Below, piece by piece: positions 42,241-54,240 of a stretch of 64,000 nucleotides of DNA. The notes under the pieces were generated by a model. It was not told the DNA's origin. It did not search any database and saw nothing but the letters and a program-made list of their open reading frames with translations. Both the position numbers and the translations under genes were made by a program. Within the stretch, counting starts at the first letter, position 1. The number at the start of each line of letters is the position of its first letter. The DNA is from Ichthyophis bannanicus (lineage: Eukaryota; Chordata; Amphibia; Gymnophiona; Ichthyophiidae). The stretch is taken from contig CM066031.1 of NCBI GenBank assembly GCA_033557465.1, forward strand, positions 1,443,240,163-1,443,304,162, written 5' to 3'.

Positions 42241-43895
42241 TTGTTCACCTGAAATTTAATTAATCTCAGGTCCTTAATGTATGCTGATGAGAATAAACAG
42301 CTGCATCTGAGAGTGAATATGGCACCTCCTTTCCTTTAAGAGGTTTAAGCACCTATAAAGCTATGATTATCCCAGAGGTGGGTGGGTGTCAGGGAGGGAG
42401 GGAAGGAAGGAGGGAAAGAAGACTTATTAAAAGCTGGCTGCTACACAGTACCCTGTCCTGTGCTTCTAAGGTAATCTGTAACCAATCTCCAGGGGGAGTC
42501 CCATAGCCCTTGCTTGGATAGAGGGAGTCTTGGGTTCTAAATTTAACCAGAAAGCTCTCTTCTGTGTTTTAAATTTAAACTGAAAGTTCTTTGCTACTAG
42601 GCCCTGACTGATTTACCAAGTACATTGGGTTCACAGATTGATCAGTTGTAATCTACAGAATTCCTTTTCCCCCAAGATTTAGAAAAATTCCCAGAAGTAA
42701 ATGCTTACACTTGCAGATCTCTCTCCAGAAGTAGCAATCCCCTTTTGTAGTCCTTCAAGAGGTATGAGACATCATATGAAAAAAATTGTGAAAACACACT
42801 TATCATTAAGTGGTGGACAGAGGGAGGGTAAAAAGGCACCCATGAGATATAAACATGCCAGCTTAGCATGAAGAAGAACAAATAGCCCCTAGTATTATTG
42901 TCAGTACATGGGGAGTTAAAGAGATATATTTCTTGGGAAATGAGGGGTGGAAGTGAACCAAGCAAGAGAACCAAACAAAAAGAATTGAGCAAGTGGAGCA
43001 AAGGTCAGATAACAATATAAATCTGACAAAGCCTAGATTAACATGGGTCTGAGAAAAGGGAATTGGAGAGGGGTACAGATATAACATGGCAAATCACACA
43101 AGTGGAGCCCTAGACAGCTGGAAGAATTAGATAATTAGGGAATAATTAGAGAAAAATGCCAGAATAACAAGTATGGCCTTGAGCAAGGGTATATAATGTG
43201 ACAGGATCAGATAGGTGAGGAGTTTGTCTCCTGCGCAGTGAAGGCTGTGTGGGATATGGATTCTCTCGGTTCCCAATGACTCCAGTATCCCTATTGTCAT
43301 GTCTGAGAGTTTTGTGTGTGTACTAGTTTCTCTTTTCTAAAATTGTTCTAGTGTCATGTGTGTGTCTAACACTGATTTCTTTAGTCCAAATACCTGTCAC
43401 ACATTCTCTAACTCACTGTTATAGACAGGGCAGAAGGATGTACTTTTGTTTGCTATTTCTAAGTCAGGAAGTAAGACAGAATCATGCAGGGAAAAGCAGA
43501 CATTCTTGCTTGGTGCTGTTTGGGGGATCTGCACCCAGCTAAGTACAGAATGACCCTGTTTGTTTGCTGTGAGAAGTGGTAAGATCTGTAATTCCACTAG
43601 ACTCTCTTTTCCTTTGTTCTTAGTCTTTTTGTTTCTGTAAGATAGGGAATAAATGAAGAATCTTTTTGTAAGGAAAAATCTGTGAGATAATAATTACCAT
43701 GTACGAGCGCACTGTCCTGCATAAGGTGAGGTTTCATTGGGAAGTGGCAAGTCCTCCCTGTGTGTTTCTTTCCCTGGGAAGTGGTAAGTCTTCCCTGTGT
43801 GTTCCCCTTTGGATGGAGGAAAGTGTCTGCTTGGGAGTCGTCTGGCCCATGGTCCAGCTGACTCTTCGCCCCGTACAAAACACATAGGAGACTAA
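42241..43895. other. Unassigned sequence with a GGGA/GGAA microsatellite
   Basis: GGGAGGGAGGGAAGGAAGGA at about 42,395-42,421. Near 43,735-43,810 a roughly 40-bp segment (GGGAAGTGGCAAGTCCTCCC) is imperfectly repeated in tandem. No coding feature is recognised. Confidence 0.5.
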
Positions 43896-43899
43896 GCAG

Positions 43900-44225
43900 A
43901 CCAGGATCAAAAAGTGGCCTTGAAGAGGGGAGTTTTCAGCCTGGATTTGAAAAGGGCCAGAGATGGAAAGATAGTGAGGAGCAGCAGAATGAATGCACTT
44001 ATAGGACAGTAGGAGAAGTTTGAACTGGATACGGAAATGGATATGGAACCAATGAAGCGACTTGAGAAGAGATATTGAGACTGGCAGAAGATTAGCTGCG
44101 CAGCTGAGTTTTGAACAGATTGAAGGGGAGAGAGATGATTCAGAGGGAGACCTGCAAGGAGGAGGTTGCAATAATATAGAGGGGATGTGTCTTATGAAAG
44201 TTTGACCCTTCCTTTCTAATGTTAT
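43900..44225 (-). pseudogene. L2-clade RT C-terminal fragment
   Basis: The minus-strand frame (44,228-43,734, relevant part about 44,100-43,890) reads SISLLKSLHWFHIHFRIQF, then KLLLLSYKCIHSAAPHYLS. This is the L2/RTE-type block that follows RT (family: LHWLPI..RI.FK). No other part of the element is retained. Confidence 0.65.
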
Positions 44226-44535
44226 CACACAAGCAGTCCCACATACACGAGTCCCATTGCCCTAGTCCTTTATATGTGGGTTGTCCCAGCAGTCTTCTCT
44301 AGACTATTCTGGGATCTATTTCCCTTTTTTTCTATGGTTTTCCTTGAGCCCCACCTGATAGAGAGTTATCACCTTGTTTTTTTTGTGGGCTGACCTTTAT
44401 TTCCATATTGCACATCATTGAAAATAGGGTTCTATGGGGATTCTGATACAGGCTCATCTCCACCATAATAATTAAATTCTAATTAGTAAAGCAACATTAC
44501 GCATGAGCCCCTCCACAAAATAAGGACCACATTAG
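44226..44535. other. Unassigned sequence
   Basis: No recognisable feature. Confidence 0.5.
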
Positions 44536-45125
44536 CAATAACTTGGATGCATAGGGAGAGGAATGGCCAGCAGAAGAGAGGAGGTGATAGTGCCGCTATA
44601 TAAGTGTGGGGTGCGACCTCATTTGGAATATTGTGTGCAATTCTGGAGACAACACCTTCAAAAGGATATAAACAGGTTGGAGTCAGTGCAGAGGGTGGCT
44701 ACTCACATGGTTAATGGTTTTTGTTATAAAGCATATGAGGACAGACTTAAAGATCTTAATATATATACTTTAGATAAAGGCAGGATAGAGAAGATATGAT
44801 AGAGATGTTAAATACCTCTGTGGCATGATAGTCTTTTACGATTGAAAGCAAGCTCTGCTATGAGGGGACATAGGATGAGGGTGAAAGGGTAAGATAGACT
44901 GAGGAGTAATATGCGGAAATATTTCTTTACAGAAAGAGTGGTAGATGTATGGAATAGTCTCCCAATGGAGATGGTAGAGACGAGGACAATATCTAAATTC
45001 AAAAAAGCATGGAACAAATATAGAGGATATCTAAAGGTAAAAAGGGGATGATTGTAGTTGATATGGAAGGGCAGGCTAGATAGGCCATGTGGTCTTTCCC
45101 TGCCGTCATGTTTCTATGTTTCTGT
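44536..45125 (+). mobile_element. CR1/L3-type LINE 3' end
   Basis: The plus strand reads [54 protein letters not shown], then in other frames SRRSNMRKYFFTERVVDVW-like and LPMEMVETRT blocks, and the 3' UTR GGCAGGCTAGATAGGCCATG...TTTCTATGTTTCT. This 3' end differs from that of CR1-A, so it is another CR1-group family, perhaps the same as CR1-B. Confidence 0.75.
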
Positions 45126-45239
45126 TAGTAGGACAGATAGTGAGCTTGGTGGCATAAAACATTGTGGTTGCCACCAGTGATAGGAGATGTAACGTTAAGA
45201 GGAGGCATAGGACTTTCATAAGTGGTTTTCTTGGGACCT

Positions 45240-46030
45240 CTGTTGGCTGGACTATGCTCCAGGTCCTCTGTAGCGAGAATCTAAAGAGTGGTGCATCATT
45301 TTTTTAAAGTCATTAACCATGTCCTTGACCTTGTTGCCGAGCAGGTTGTCCCCTGTGCAGGTGGCATTGGCTATGTGGTCGAGGCTGTCCTCATTCAGGT
45401 TGGATGCCTGGAGCCAGGCCATGCATCTGGCGGTGATGGCTGCACCTGCTGTGCAGGCTGCGGTGTCTAAAGCATCGAAGGCCATAGGGATAAGGTGTTT
45501 GACGTTCAGTTAGGTCCTCAATAGTTGTTGAGGTAGTTGCTTTGAACTCTGGGGTAGTGAGTCGACAGAGCTTCGAAGCCTGTCCATCAAGGCATCCTGA
45601 ATGAGGATTTTCTGAAACTTGTGATCAGCGACATTTGCATTAAGCATGCCACTTTGGAAGGTCTTCTTTCTAAAGTCATCCAGAAGCTTGTGATCCTTAC
45701 TCAGGAGTGCACTGGAGCGGGTGTGAGAGGCCTTGGTGCGCTTGGTGCGTTGAAATGGATGCGACTCGACCACTATGGATTGGAGTGGAAGCTGTGACTT
45801 CTAGAATCCTGGGGCAGGCTGCACTTGATACTTTGTTTTGAGCTTCCTGGAACAGGCGGGCCCAGATGCCAGGGTCTGCCAGATTTTCAACAGGTTGTCC
45901 TGGAGCTGCTTGTGCTTGAGTACTGCCAGAAATTTATTTCTCAGGTCCAGCATGTTGGTCGGGGTGAGGGAGAACTGAGACGCCAGCCTCTGCAGAAGCT
46001 TGAGTTATGTGAGGTCTTCAAGCAGTGAAG
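45240..46030 (-). pseudogene. Divergent DIRS-type gag relic
   Basis: Minus-strand frames align with the central part of the intact DIRS gag. MVESHPFQRTKRTKASHTRS (45,773) corresponds to MVVESAMHRLKSQKMHSS. KKTFQSGMLNANVADHKFQ corresponds to KKCFQGSMLACRVQTYQLY. MAFDALDTAACTAGAAITAR (45,485) corresponds to AYDGFEASARVAAAGIGAR. CTGDNLLGNKVKDMV corresponds to CRGDNLFGKPMAEKA. Order and spacing are kept, but identity is low. It is therefore a different DIRS family from the one at 26.4 kb. A stop separates the two frames. Confidence 0.7.
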
Positions 46031-47400
46031 GAGGCTGTTACGGCTGAGGAGGCCTCAGATGGGAGCTCGGTGAGGTTAGTGGGTGGTAGACTCTCTGCAT
46101 GGAACCATGTGTGGCCACTTCCTTCTCTCTGCTGTCCTTCATCAAGAGGTCAGTTGAAAAACAGGATGGTGATGGGGAAGGTGGCATGCATGAGCTCTGT
46201 GGTGGCTCCAAGTGGGGTAGTGGCACTGGACTGAGAGCGGTGGATGCCTATGTCAGTCAAGAGGTGTGTTCAGGGCCGGCCCATCAACAAGGCAGCCACC
46301 TAGTGCAACAGACCTCTGTGGGTGGCAGGCCAAATGCTTCAGCACACATGGCCTGCCGCCCTCCCTTCTCCCCATGTGCTGAGCCATGCACAGCCCCCCA
46401 CTGCTGCTGATTCTGGCAGCGGGATCAGGAGGTGGCTAGGTTAGGCAGCAATGGTCTGTTGCTGCCACAGAGCCATTCCCTTACTCCACTGCGGGAATCA
46501 GCCAACGGGGGCGGTGCGACTTAGCAGCAGGGGGTGGAGGGTGGCACGACACATGGAGTGAGCAGCACGGCCAGGGCTTCTGCCTTGGGCAGCAGAAACC
46601 CTTGGGCCAGCCTTGGGTGTGTTGTTCCAGGAAGTGGGCAAAGAGATCCAGGACAGCCATGGGTGCGTGTTGTGTCTGCTCTATCTTCTGTGCTACTGTG
46701 TTGCCCCTCCATCTTCTGTGCCACTGTGTTGACCCTCCAATGTGTGCTGGTGTTCAGGCTGTCAGATCTGCGCTGCTTACAGGGTGGGTTGCTGGAGATG
46801 CTGAGGCTGCAGGTGCTGGGGGATGATCACCAGTGTCGATGGCCCATTGGTCTGTGGCGTTTCCTGGCAGGGGGGCTGTAGGGGTTGCTTCTGCTGCTAC
46901 TGTGCCTTTTGTGCCTGTGAAGAATGCCCTTGCTTCTCTGCTTGTTCCCGTGGTGTTTGCTGCTGATCGGCACCTGGCGGGGCTCAGGGGAGTGCTCCCA
47001 GCATGGAGAAGGGATTCCCTTGTCGGCACAGTGATGCGCTGATGAGCTTCTGCACTGCCATGATGCTGTCCAATGGCAGTGGAGTGGGCAGTGGCATGGG
47101 TGAAAGAGGAATTTCTGGTGCCATTTTTATCTAGCGGTGGCAAAGGCTGAGGAATGCTGCCAGGGCTCAGTTCAGCAGCTCTGGCGGGCCGGGCTGCTGG
47201 TGTAGGAACAGTTTCCATGGCAGCACAAGGGGGTCTTCCGATGAACCAGGCCAGGGATGGAGACCTTTGCTGGTGCATCCTGTGCCACGGTTTGTTCCTT
47301 GCCATGGTGTTTCTTGCAGACCATGTGGGAGGCAGCAACCTTCTCTGGGGAGATTCCGGCAGTGGAGATGAAATCCTGAAGAGCATGGCTACGTGATTAT
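46031..47400 (-). pseudogene. Probable upstream gag part of the divergent DIRS relic
   Basis: The minus strand upstream of the gag relic is GC-rich with a Pro/Ser/Ala-rich open frame (47,461-46,754) and no recognisable motif except a basic, Cys-containing stretch near 47,330. Composition and position fit a gag N-terminus and spacer region, but no alignment can be shown by eye. Confidence 0.3.
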
Positions 47401-48480
47401 TGGGCCTGGGAAGACATGTGTATACAGTTGGGACATTCTTCAACTCAGTAAGAGACCCCAAGACACGGACGCACCAATTTTCTCCCCTCCCCCCATCCCT
47501 CAGGCCATATAGATTGTATGAAGTGTACTCTCTATCTTCACCTATATAGCCCTTGAGTTTTCCTCGAAAAGACAGTTACCAGAGGAATGCGCTATTCATG
47601 TTTAAAGTGTCCATGCACTTTGCACCTGCTGTTTTTGTGGGTGGTTGAGAGAGCACAGATTAGTGCTTGTATGTTTTAGAATCAAATGAAGTGTGGTTTG
47701 CATCCTGTTACGTTGCATCCTCTTTTAGTGGTGGCTAAAATTATGCACACTATAGAAGCCACACATACTTTTAACCACATTTGAGAACAATTTTGGGTCA
47801 GGTCATTTTTATCCAAGTTTTGCAAATTATCCTCTAAGAGGCCAGTTCCCATCATGACCTATTCGGACATCCAAAATCTGGATGGGCTGGTCCTGTACCC
47901 GATTCTGATCCTACAGGGGCTAGACGGGATCAGAATCGGGTGCAAAGGGCCTGGACAGACAGGGTCTACCCTGATTCTATGCCCTTGGATGCCTCACACC
48001 CTCCCTGTCCAACCCTGCCACGGCCCCTGCATGGAGCCTGGTGCTGTGGTGACCCGTCACCATGGCACCGAGATGCCATGCAGAAGCCACGCTCACTCTC
48101 CGGACTTAGCATGGATTTCTTTCCCCGCCGCCCAACCCCAAAACAGGCCTGCGGCAGCCAGGGTCAGGCTGCGGAGATTCACCTGTGCACTCCTCACCTT
48201 CCAGGGGGGTCCTCTGCCGCAGACGGCCACACTCGGGGGGACTTATTTCACATCCATCTATCTCCCCAAGCCTGAACGTACAGGGCCACGACCAGAATTG
48301 GCTCTGTATGTCCAGGGTCAGGATCACGTCTCTGGCATGCCCTCGCTCCTCCCTCAGCCTGCCCCCTCCCGCCTTCAGCCACCCCCTCCCACCCTGTGTA
48401 CGTGCAGGGAGCTCTGTCCTCAGCATCGGGTATAGGTGAATAGTGAGGGCTAGATATACATGTTGGATGCCCAGCCCCCA
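47401..48480. other. Unassigned sequence with one hairpin
   Basis: 47,897-47,941 contains a 15-bp arm (ACCCGATTCTGATCC), a 15-bp loop and the inverse arm (GGATCAGAATCGGGT). The GC-rich part (47,940-48,440) has open frames without recognised motifs. Confidence 0.5.
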
Positions 48481-48484
48481 CTAT

Positions 48485-49720
48485 TTGGGATTGGAATGAC
48501 CCCCTAAAGGAATAGAAGAATGGCAAAAGGAGACTGGAGTCCCGAGAAGATAGTGATAATGCTGAGAGAGGAGAATCTGACTGGAGAAAACAGACATCCC
48601 TTGGAACCAGTGGGCGTTGCTGGGTGCAAGCAAAAACAGTGAGTAGCCGAGCAAGTGTAATCCTGGTGGCCCAACCTACTGGCACAAGCGGAGTGGAAAC
48701 ACCTTTTAAAGTCCAAAACAGCTTTATTAACCCCTACACTTGCAGTGTTTCAGCACGTATGCCTTCTTCAGGGGGTAGGATAACCTCCAACAGAAAATAT
48801 AATCAAAAAATTAAAAACATAAAACCACAATAAACCAACATTAAAAATAATCTGATAGCATAAGAACATTAACATGTGATAAATAAATAAACATTAAATA
48901 TAAGTAAAAGGTAAACAACAAATTATCAGTTGATCAATAAAACATATGATATAAATTTACAGATACATATAAAAACATAAATAAGGAGAGTGGAATAAAC
49001 TTTAGCATCAACAGAAGCTAAGTGTGCATTAAAAGCAAACTACTGTGAATCTGTAGTATCTTAAATAACCATAGAGACGAGGAGGAGAATTGAATCACCA
49101 TCTGTGTAGTTCTGTTATCAAACTTAGTGGAGAGAGCAAAATCAGAGAGAAAGGAATGTACTTAGCTGCCTCTAAGGAACTTTATTAACAACACCTATTG
49201 ATACTAAATAGCTAATGCTCAACTCGGGATCATGTTTAGACTCAGACCCATACATGTAACAGTCTCAAAAGGGGGCGGGCGGGATAGATACCCCAGTGTT
49301 AAATGTACTCTACTTATACAAATTTAAAAGTTTATAAAGGTACCAAGACATTCCCATATCTTGCATATCCAATAATAACCCCCATCTTTTAAACCACCAT
49401 AGCCAACAAGTGAAACTGATCTATTATAACACCAGGGCATAGATCCTAGGAAACTAAAACCCATAACAAAGTGCAAGTGTCTTACCGCAGTAATGTCAGT
49501 TCCAGTTAAACAAAAGTGAAACTGTGAATATAGGCCAAAGACCAGCAGCCTCATTAAATCGGCAAAATTGGCGCGAAATGAAACTGAGGAGTAACCAAGG
49601 ACACCACTTGAGTCATGAAGATTATTTCCACTTGTGTATACAAGTGGGGGGGGGGGGGGGGGAAGGGGAATGATTTGGTACGTGCTGTCAAACCAGTCAG
49701 GTAGCTGCACTCGGGCAATA
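48485..49720 (-). mobile_element. PLE-like 3' region with hammerhead ribozyme motif
   Basis: An AT-rich minus-strand stretch ends in CTACCCCCTGAAGAAGGC... and TTAATAAAGCTGTTTTGGAC. The same pattern (motif, then TTAATAAAACGTTTTG) occurs at 63,480-63,550. No GIY-YIG or RT frame is preserved. The PLE assignment comes from the hammerhead motif, a known feature of PLEs, and is therefore indirect. A G-run lies at 49,647-49,662. Confidence 0.5.
48730..48776 (-). ncRNA. Hammerhead ribozyme motif
   Basis: Read on the minus strand. Stem I pairs ACCCC (48,776-48,772) with GGGGU (48,734-48,730). Core CUGAAGA is at 48,771-48,765. Stem II is a GGCA/UGCU-type helix with a UACG loop (48,764-48,752). GAA is at 48,751-48,749. 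Stem III pairs ACACU (48,748-48,744) with AGUGU (48,740-48,736) around a GCA loop. The predicted cleavage nucleotide is A 48,735, after UA. All conserved core positions fit; stem II needs one bulge or mismatch. Activity is not shown. Confidence 0.7.
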
Positions 49721-50611
49721 TAAATGTTGTAAAATCAAATGCTGTTCAAAGTACTGCAATTGAGAATGTGCTACTTATAAGAGCACCGGTGCACAAGCCA
49801 TCATATAAGAGGGCAAGATTAATGCAGCTGCCAACTAATTAAAGAAAAGAAATCCAAGAACCTCTGCACACATTATAAAAACCTAGCCCGTTGTTGCACT
49901 TCCAAGGTGGAATTGGCAGAAGCTAAGGAACTCAAGGTCTTGCTGATGTAAATTGCAAAATCAAAAGCAGGGAATAATGAACCTGTCTAAAATTTTACTG
50001 CCAACAAATTGTGCTATTTAGAGGGAATAAAGCAGCAAGGATGTTTCCTAAACTCCAGGGGACCCATCAATGCAATCGCTGTTGGGACCAGAGACACTAA
50101 AAAAATCCACCAGTACATAAAAGAGTCAATTAATAAATAAATAAAACTGAGTAAAACAGTGGCCAAGGGAACCCTCCACCAATACAGACGCCACTAAAAA
50201 CAGAAACGCTAACCGATTATAAATAAAGGGGCTGAATAAAAAGATAGGAACCAGACCCAGAGTCCTACAATTATAAATAAAGTAAAATAATACTCTAAAA
50301 GACCCCAGTGTATGAATGATAAATAAATAAATAAATGAAAACTAAAAAGCTAAGTAATCGGTAGCCAAGGGGACCCACTATCACAAAATAAAATACACAT
50401 AACCTTCACTTGTGATTTTATTGTTTAATACTCCAAGATCAAGTTTATCAATCATACTTTGTTTTGCACTTTTATACTTTATTTGCTGCTTTGCTAATGC
50501 TTCAATTAAAATAGATACAGAACAATAGGCATTTAAATCCTAACCCCTGCTTTTCCTGATCTCAGCCTTATTGGTTTATTGGCAAATGAAATTTTGAAAC
50601 CCATTTTGTCT
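49721..50611. other. AT-rich unassigned sequence
   Basis: AAATAA-rich DNA without recognised coding or repeat feature. Confidence 0.5.
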
Positions 50612-51164
50612 TGTAGCGGCAAACTGCAGTCAATGAATAAATCCAGGAGTCAATTTACAGGGTCCAAACCAGTTTAATGTGCACAGGCTCAGTCAGTCAA
50701 AGCTGTAAAGTAACTGAGCGGAGCTCTTCATAGAAACATAACTTTTTATACCGCTTTTCTAGCTTGATACATGAAAACTTTCCATTGGTCTCATGCTAAT
50801 TTCTACAAACTTTCTATTGGTCTGACATTTCCCTGAATTTGACCAATCAGGGTCTATGCCCTTTGCTCTGCTTTCTCCAGCTAGCTGAACAATGGTTTGG
50901 TTCAAACCTGGTTACTTCTCTACATCAAGGTCATATCTAGCTCCTAAAATGTGTAAGTAACAATTCTGGAGTAACGATTTAACATACAGGCATTGTATTC
51001 ACTTTGTGCAAACTTTGCAATAGCAGCATTTCATTCTAAAACAGCATTTAATTCTGTCTTTTTAATTTTATGTCTCAGCACTACTGAAATCCAGGCTTGA
51101 TTCTTAAGCCTGTCATTTTTCAGGTTCAGGCTTATGGCCTAGTCTATAGGTCTTGGCTACCACA
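50612..51164 (-). mobile_element. Solo retroviral LTR, 553 bp
   Basis: Begins TGTAGC and ends ACCACA (TG...CA). It is flanked by a 4-bp duplication, GTCT, at 50,608-50,611 and 51,165-51,168. On the minus strand it has the layout of a working LTR: two CCAAT boxes (about 50,816-50,820 and 50,784-50,788), a TATA box (TATAAAAAG, 50,742-50,750), an ATTAAA polyadenylation signal (50,673-50,678), and a short U5. Internal viral sequence is absent, as after recombination between two LTRs. The length and 4-bp duplication fit a gammaretrovirus-like or epsilon-like element; the family is not determined. Confidence 0.82.
50742..50820 (-). promoter_or_regulatory. LTR promoter: CCAAT boxes and TATA box
   Basis: CCAAT at 50,820-50,816 and 50,788-50,784, and TATAAAAAG at 50,750-50,742, all on the minus strand at normal distances. 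Transcription would start about 25-30 bases downstream, near 50,715. Confidence 0.65.
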
Positions 51165-51184
51165 GTCTTATATATTTATCTTGA

Positions 51185-51400
51185 TTAAACTGTAAGCAAA
51201 AATGCCTTTGAGACAGTCCTGATTCCTGGTGACCCAGAAGCTCCTGGGTTTTCTTGGCAGTATCACTGGAAGTAGATTGCCAGGCCTTTCTTCTGAGGCA
51301 ATGGAGGGTTAAGTGACTTGCCCAAGGCGTGCTAATGGGAATTGAACCCTGGTTGCTTGGTTACCAAGCCAGTGTTCTAACCACTAGGCCACTCCTCCAA
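51185..51400. repeat. MIR-like SINE
   Basis: GAGGGTTAAGTGACTTGCCC...AATTGAACCCTGGTTGCTTG...TAACCACTAGGCCACTCCTC matches, on the reverse strand, the tRNA-derived head of MIR-like SINEs. A related copy lies at 19,010-19,125, and a short piece at 21,605-21,663. The segment 51,185-51,290 may be the rest of the same element. Confidence 0.6.
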
Positions 51401-52586
51401 GCATTGCATAGTAAATGGAATGACAGCAGATAAAAATACCCCCATGGTCCATCTGTCTGTCCATTGAGGTGGCGAGGGTTGTATTCGCAGCTCCATGCAG
51501 GTTACCCCCCCCCCCTTCTCCGTGCCTTTGTTTATAGTTGAACCTGCGGCTCCATGCATTTTAGGAGGGATTGTGTCTCAGTGTATTTTTACAGCGCTGT
51601 ATACATCTATTGGTTCTATAGAAATGATAAGTTGTAGCAATAGTGATCTCTGTTAATTCTCAATTTAAAATTACCCTCCAACAAAAGAAAGCGGAACTAA
51701 CAGCAACCCTCCTGATGGTGAAGTGAAGCAACCTGACAGAAACGTAATTAAAGATTTCAGACTAACTCTAGATCATGTCAGTGTCAGAATGATGATTAGT
51801 TTTGTATTGTTTTGTAAGGTTATCTCTTCAACCACTGTTGATAAGTAGTGCTCTGCAGTTTTAGAAAGAAGGAGACCACGAGATCAGACACTAATTAGAC
51901 TAGTGTCTTAACAAAGGAGAAATGGAAGGGGAGAGGGGAAGCACAGAGCATAGAACGAAAGGCACAAATAGAGATCTTAGAAGCCTTTCCCTTGGGAGCT
52001 CTGAATGTTCTGCTTTTGCTCATTATAAGATTCCTGGGTTGTTCTCTCATCTGCAGGTTGGTGAAGCAGTGCACATCTTTCTGTTACTATGATAGGACTT
52101 GCAATTTCTTCAATTATGTCTTTTTTTCCCCCCAAGTAAGTTTATTGATTCAGAAAGGAAAAAAAACCATACTAAGGAAGCACAAATAAAATAAAATAAC
52201 CATGAATGCTTTTGAATCTACAAAAAGATATTTTAAAACCGATCATTAATTAAAACATCATTGTATTCCCAGAACACTAATTTGTAAAAAGTCTTTAGCA
52301 AGTAGTGAGTTTGTAGCTCAATTTGCTATATGAAAGTCATTATGATTCATTTGAAATTTATTGGGTAAACATAATGCATCATTTATGCTATTAAACATGT
52401 GTACAAATTAAATTGTACCATATTTGTGAACTTACAGGTCAATATTACAACCTGGTGGTTGTCATAATTTTTAAAATGCTAGCCATGTCCTTTCAAAAAA
52501 ATACATACATTCAATGCCACAACATGCATAGGTGACGACATTAGTATGGCGGTAAATATCTGTATAGTGGCTGAATATTGCCACTA
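51401..52586. other. Unassigned sequence
   Basis: No coding feature. A C-run at 51,507-51,516. Confidence 0.5.
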
Positions 52587-52587
52587 T

Positions 52588-52935
52588 GAGGGCAATTTTA
52601 TAACAGGGTGCCTAGGATAAGACGTGTGAGTGCCAATTTCTTTTCAAATACTAGTGTAAGTTGTAGGAATTATGCCTTAAAGGCAGGCATGGACATTTAC
52701 ACCTGCTTTATAGCAAGTATAAATGAACACGTGTAAAGCATGCAAGCATGTGTGTAAATTATAATCAATGTGCACATTTGCGAACTCCTCTTGCACTCTG
52801 CCCAGACCATACCTGCGGCTATGCGCATTCATGCTAGTATGCATATTTTTATGCTGGTTGTTATTTTATAAAAGGCCATTAGTGCATGTATATGGCCATA
52901 TAAATGTGAAAATGACTTTATAAAATTACACCCCA
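52588..52935. repeat. MITE-like element with inverted ends
   Basis: The left end GGGCAATTTTATAA and the right end TTATAAAATTACACCCC (52,918-52,934) are inverted repeats. No coding capacity. Related ends occur at 53,254-53,271 (GGGGTAGTTTTATAA) and 53,312-53,328 (ACAAAATTACCCC), so several copies or nested pieces of one family are present between 52.6 and 53.65 kb. Confidence 0.5.
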
Positions 52936-53329
52936 CTCACTCTCCACCATCCCTCCCTCCCCAATGCCACTCAGGCACTATGGAATTAATCCTGTAAGTA
53001 GCAGCTAGATTTACATGCATATTTATGCGTGTTAATGGTGCTTTATGCTATGAAGTTGAATCCATGTGGATTTTGATTTTATAGAATACTAGTGACTAAT
53101 GACCTCATGTACTGTAAGTATTCATTTACATATGTAAACCACTAAAATACCATGATTTATGCACGGAAATCTAGTCATGCCTTTTAGAACTTCCTTCCAC
53201 ATGGATAGTGCCAAAGTAGAGAGATTTTTCACTGGCATTTTCAATATAAGGGGTAGTTTTATAAACGTTTCCCATGCATAATATCTAGTTTTACATGCAT
53301 AAATGGATTTTTTACAAAATTACCCCACT

Positions 53330-54240
53330 GGGTAAGCACATATAGGTATATGCAGTGACAAGAACGCACATACTTGCACATGACTTGCGTTTAGACATGT
53401 TCTAGGGCAGAGTTTGGGTGGAGTTACAAAGAGCATTATGAACGACTTCACCCATGTACATTTGCCCTTGCTCCCGAAGAGGTGCAAATGTACATGGATG
53501 CGTTCCAGCCATGATTTCTGCAAGATTTGTACTTGTATTTTATAAAGACACAGGTGCCTGTCTTAGTTAAAGAGGCTATAAATTGGTGCCTACTTGCCCT
53601 CTCAACATAGGCAACCTTTTATATAATTAATTACCCCACTAAGTGCCTTAGAAAGTCAACAGCTGGAGGAGTTATACGTTATTGGCCACTGGTAAATAAA
53701 TAACTCCCTTTGAATATTGACCCGTTATTATAAAAAATACTATTCATAGTCAAGTTTGTTTATTTCAATTTGATAATTCGCTCCATTAATAAAGCTTCAC
53801 TTTCTTGCTTCAAAAATATTGCACAGTAGGGTGGGGGCAATGTTATAAGCAACACGAGCAGGTAAAACTGCATTTTAGAATCGAAAGTAGTACATTTTAA
53901 AATTACTCCAGCATATACATCATAAAAGTAGTTGCTAGAATAACAGGGAGGATACATTTCCAAGTGGCTGAATACATTCAATTTCTTCTCTAAAATTGCC
54001 ACTTATGCATATAATCAGTAAAAGCATAAAACATACATTTGTGCAGGACCGTACCAAGCTAGAAATGCGCCCTGTGTGACTAACGAATTTAGTACCCCCC
54101 TCCACCCAGCCACATGCAGTAACTCTTTTTGAACTTCCTGGAAGCCCAGTGATGAAATCAGTGCCCCCTTCTGTGCTTGCATCCTATGCAGCTGCACCCC
54201 TTGCACAGCCCTTGGTACAGCCTTGCATTGTACATTGGAA
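53330..54240. other. Unassigned AT-rich sequence
   Basis: No recognised coding feature; may include further MITE debris near 53,520-53,640. Confidence 0.45.

Noticed and set aside
46754..47461. 235-residue minus-strand frame as a host gene
   Set aside because: Low-complexity Pro/Ser/Ala composition in a GC-rich region next to a gag relic; no domain.
47854..48435. 193-residue plus-strand frame
   Set aside because: GC-rich chance frame with no recognisable motif.
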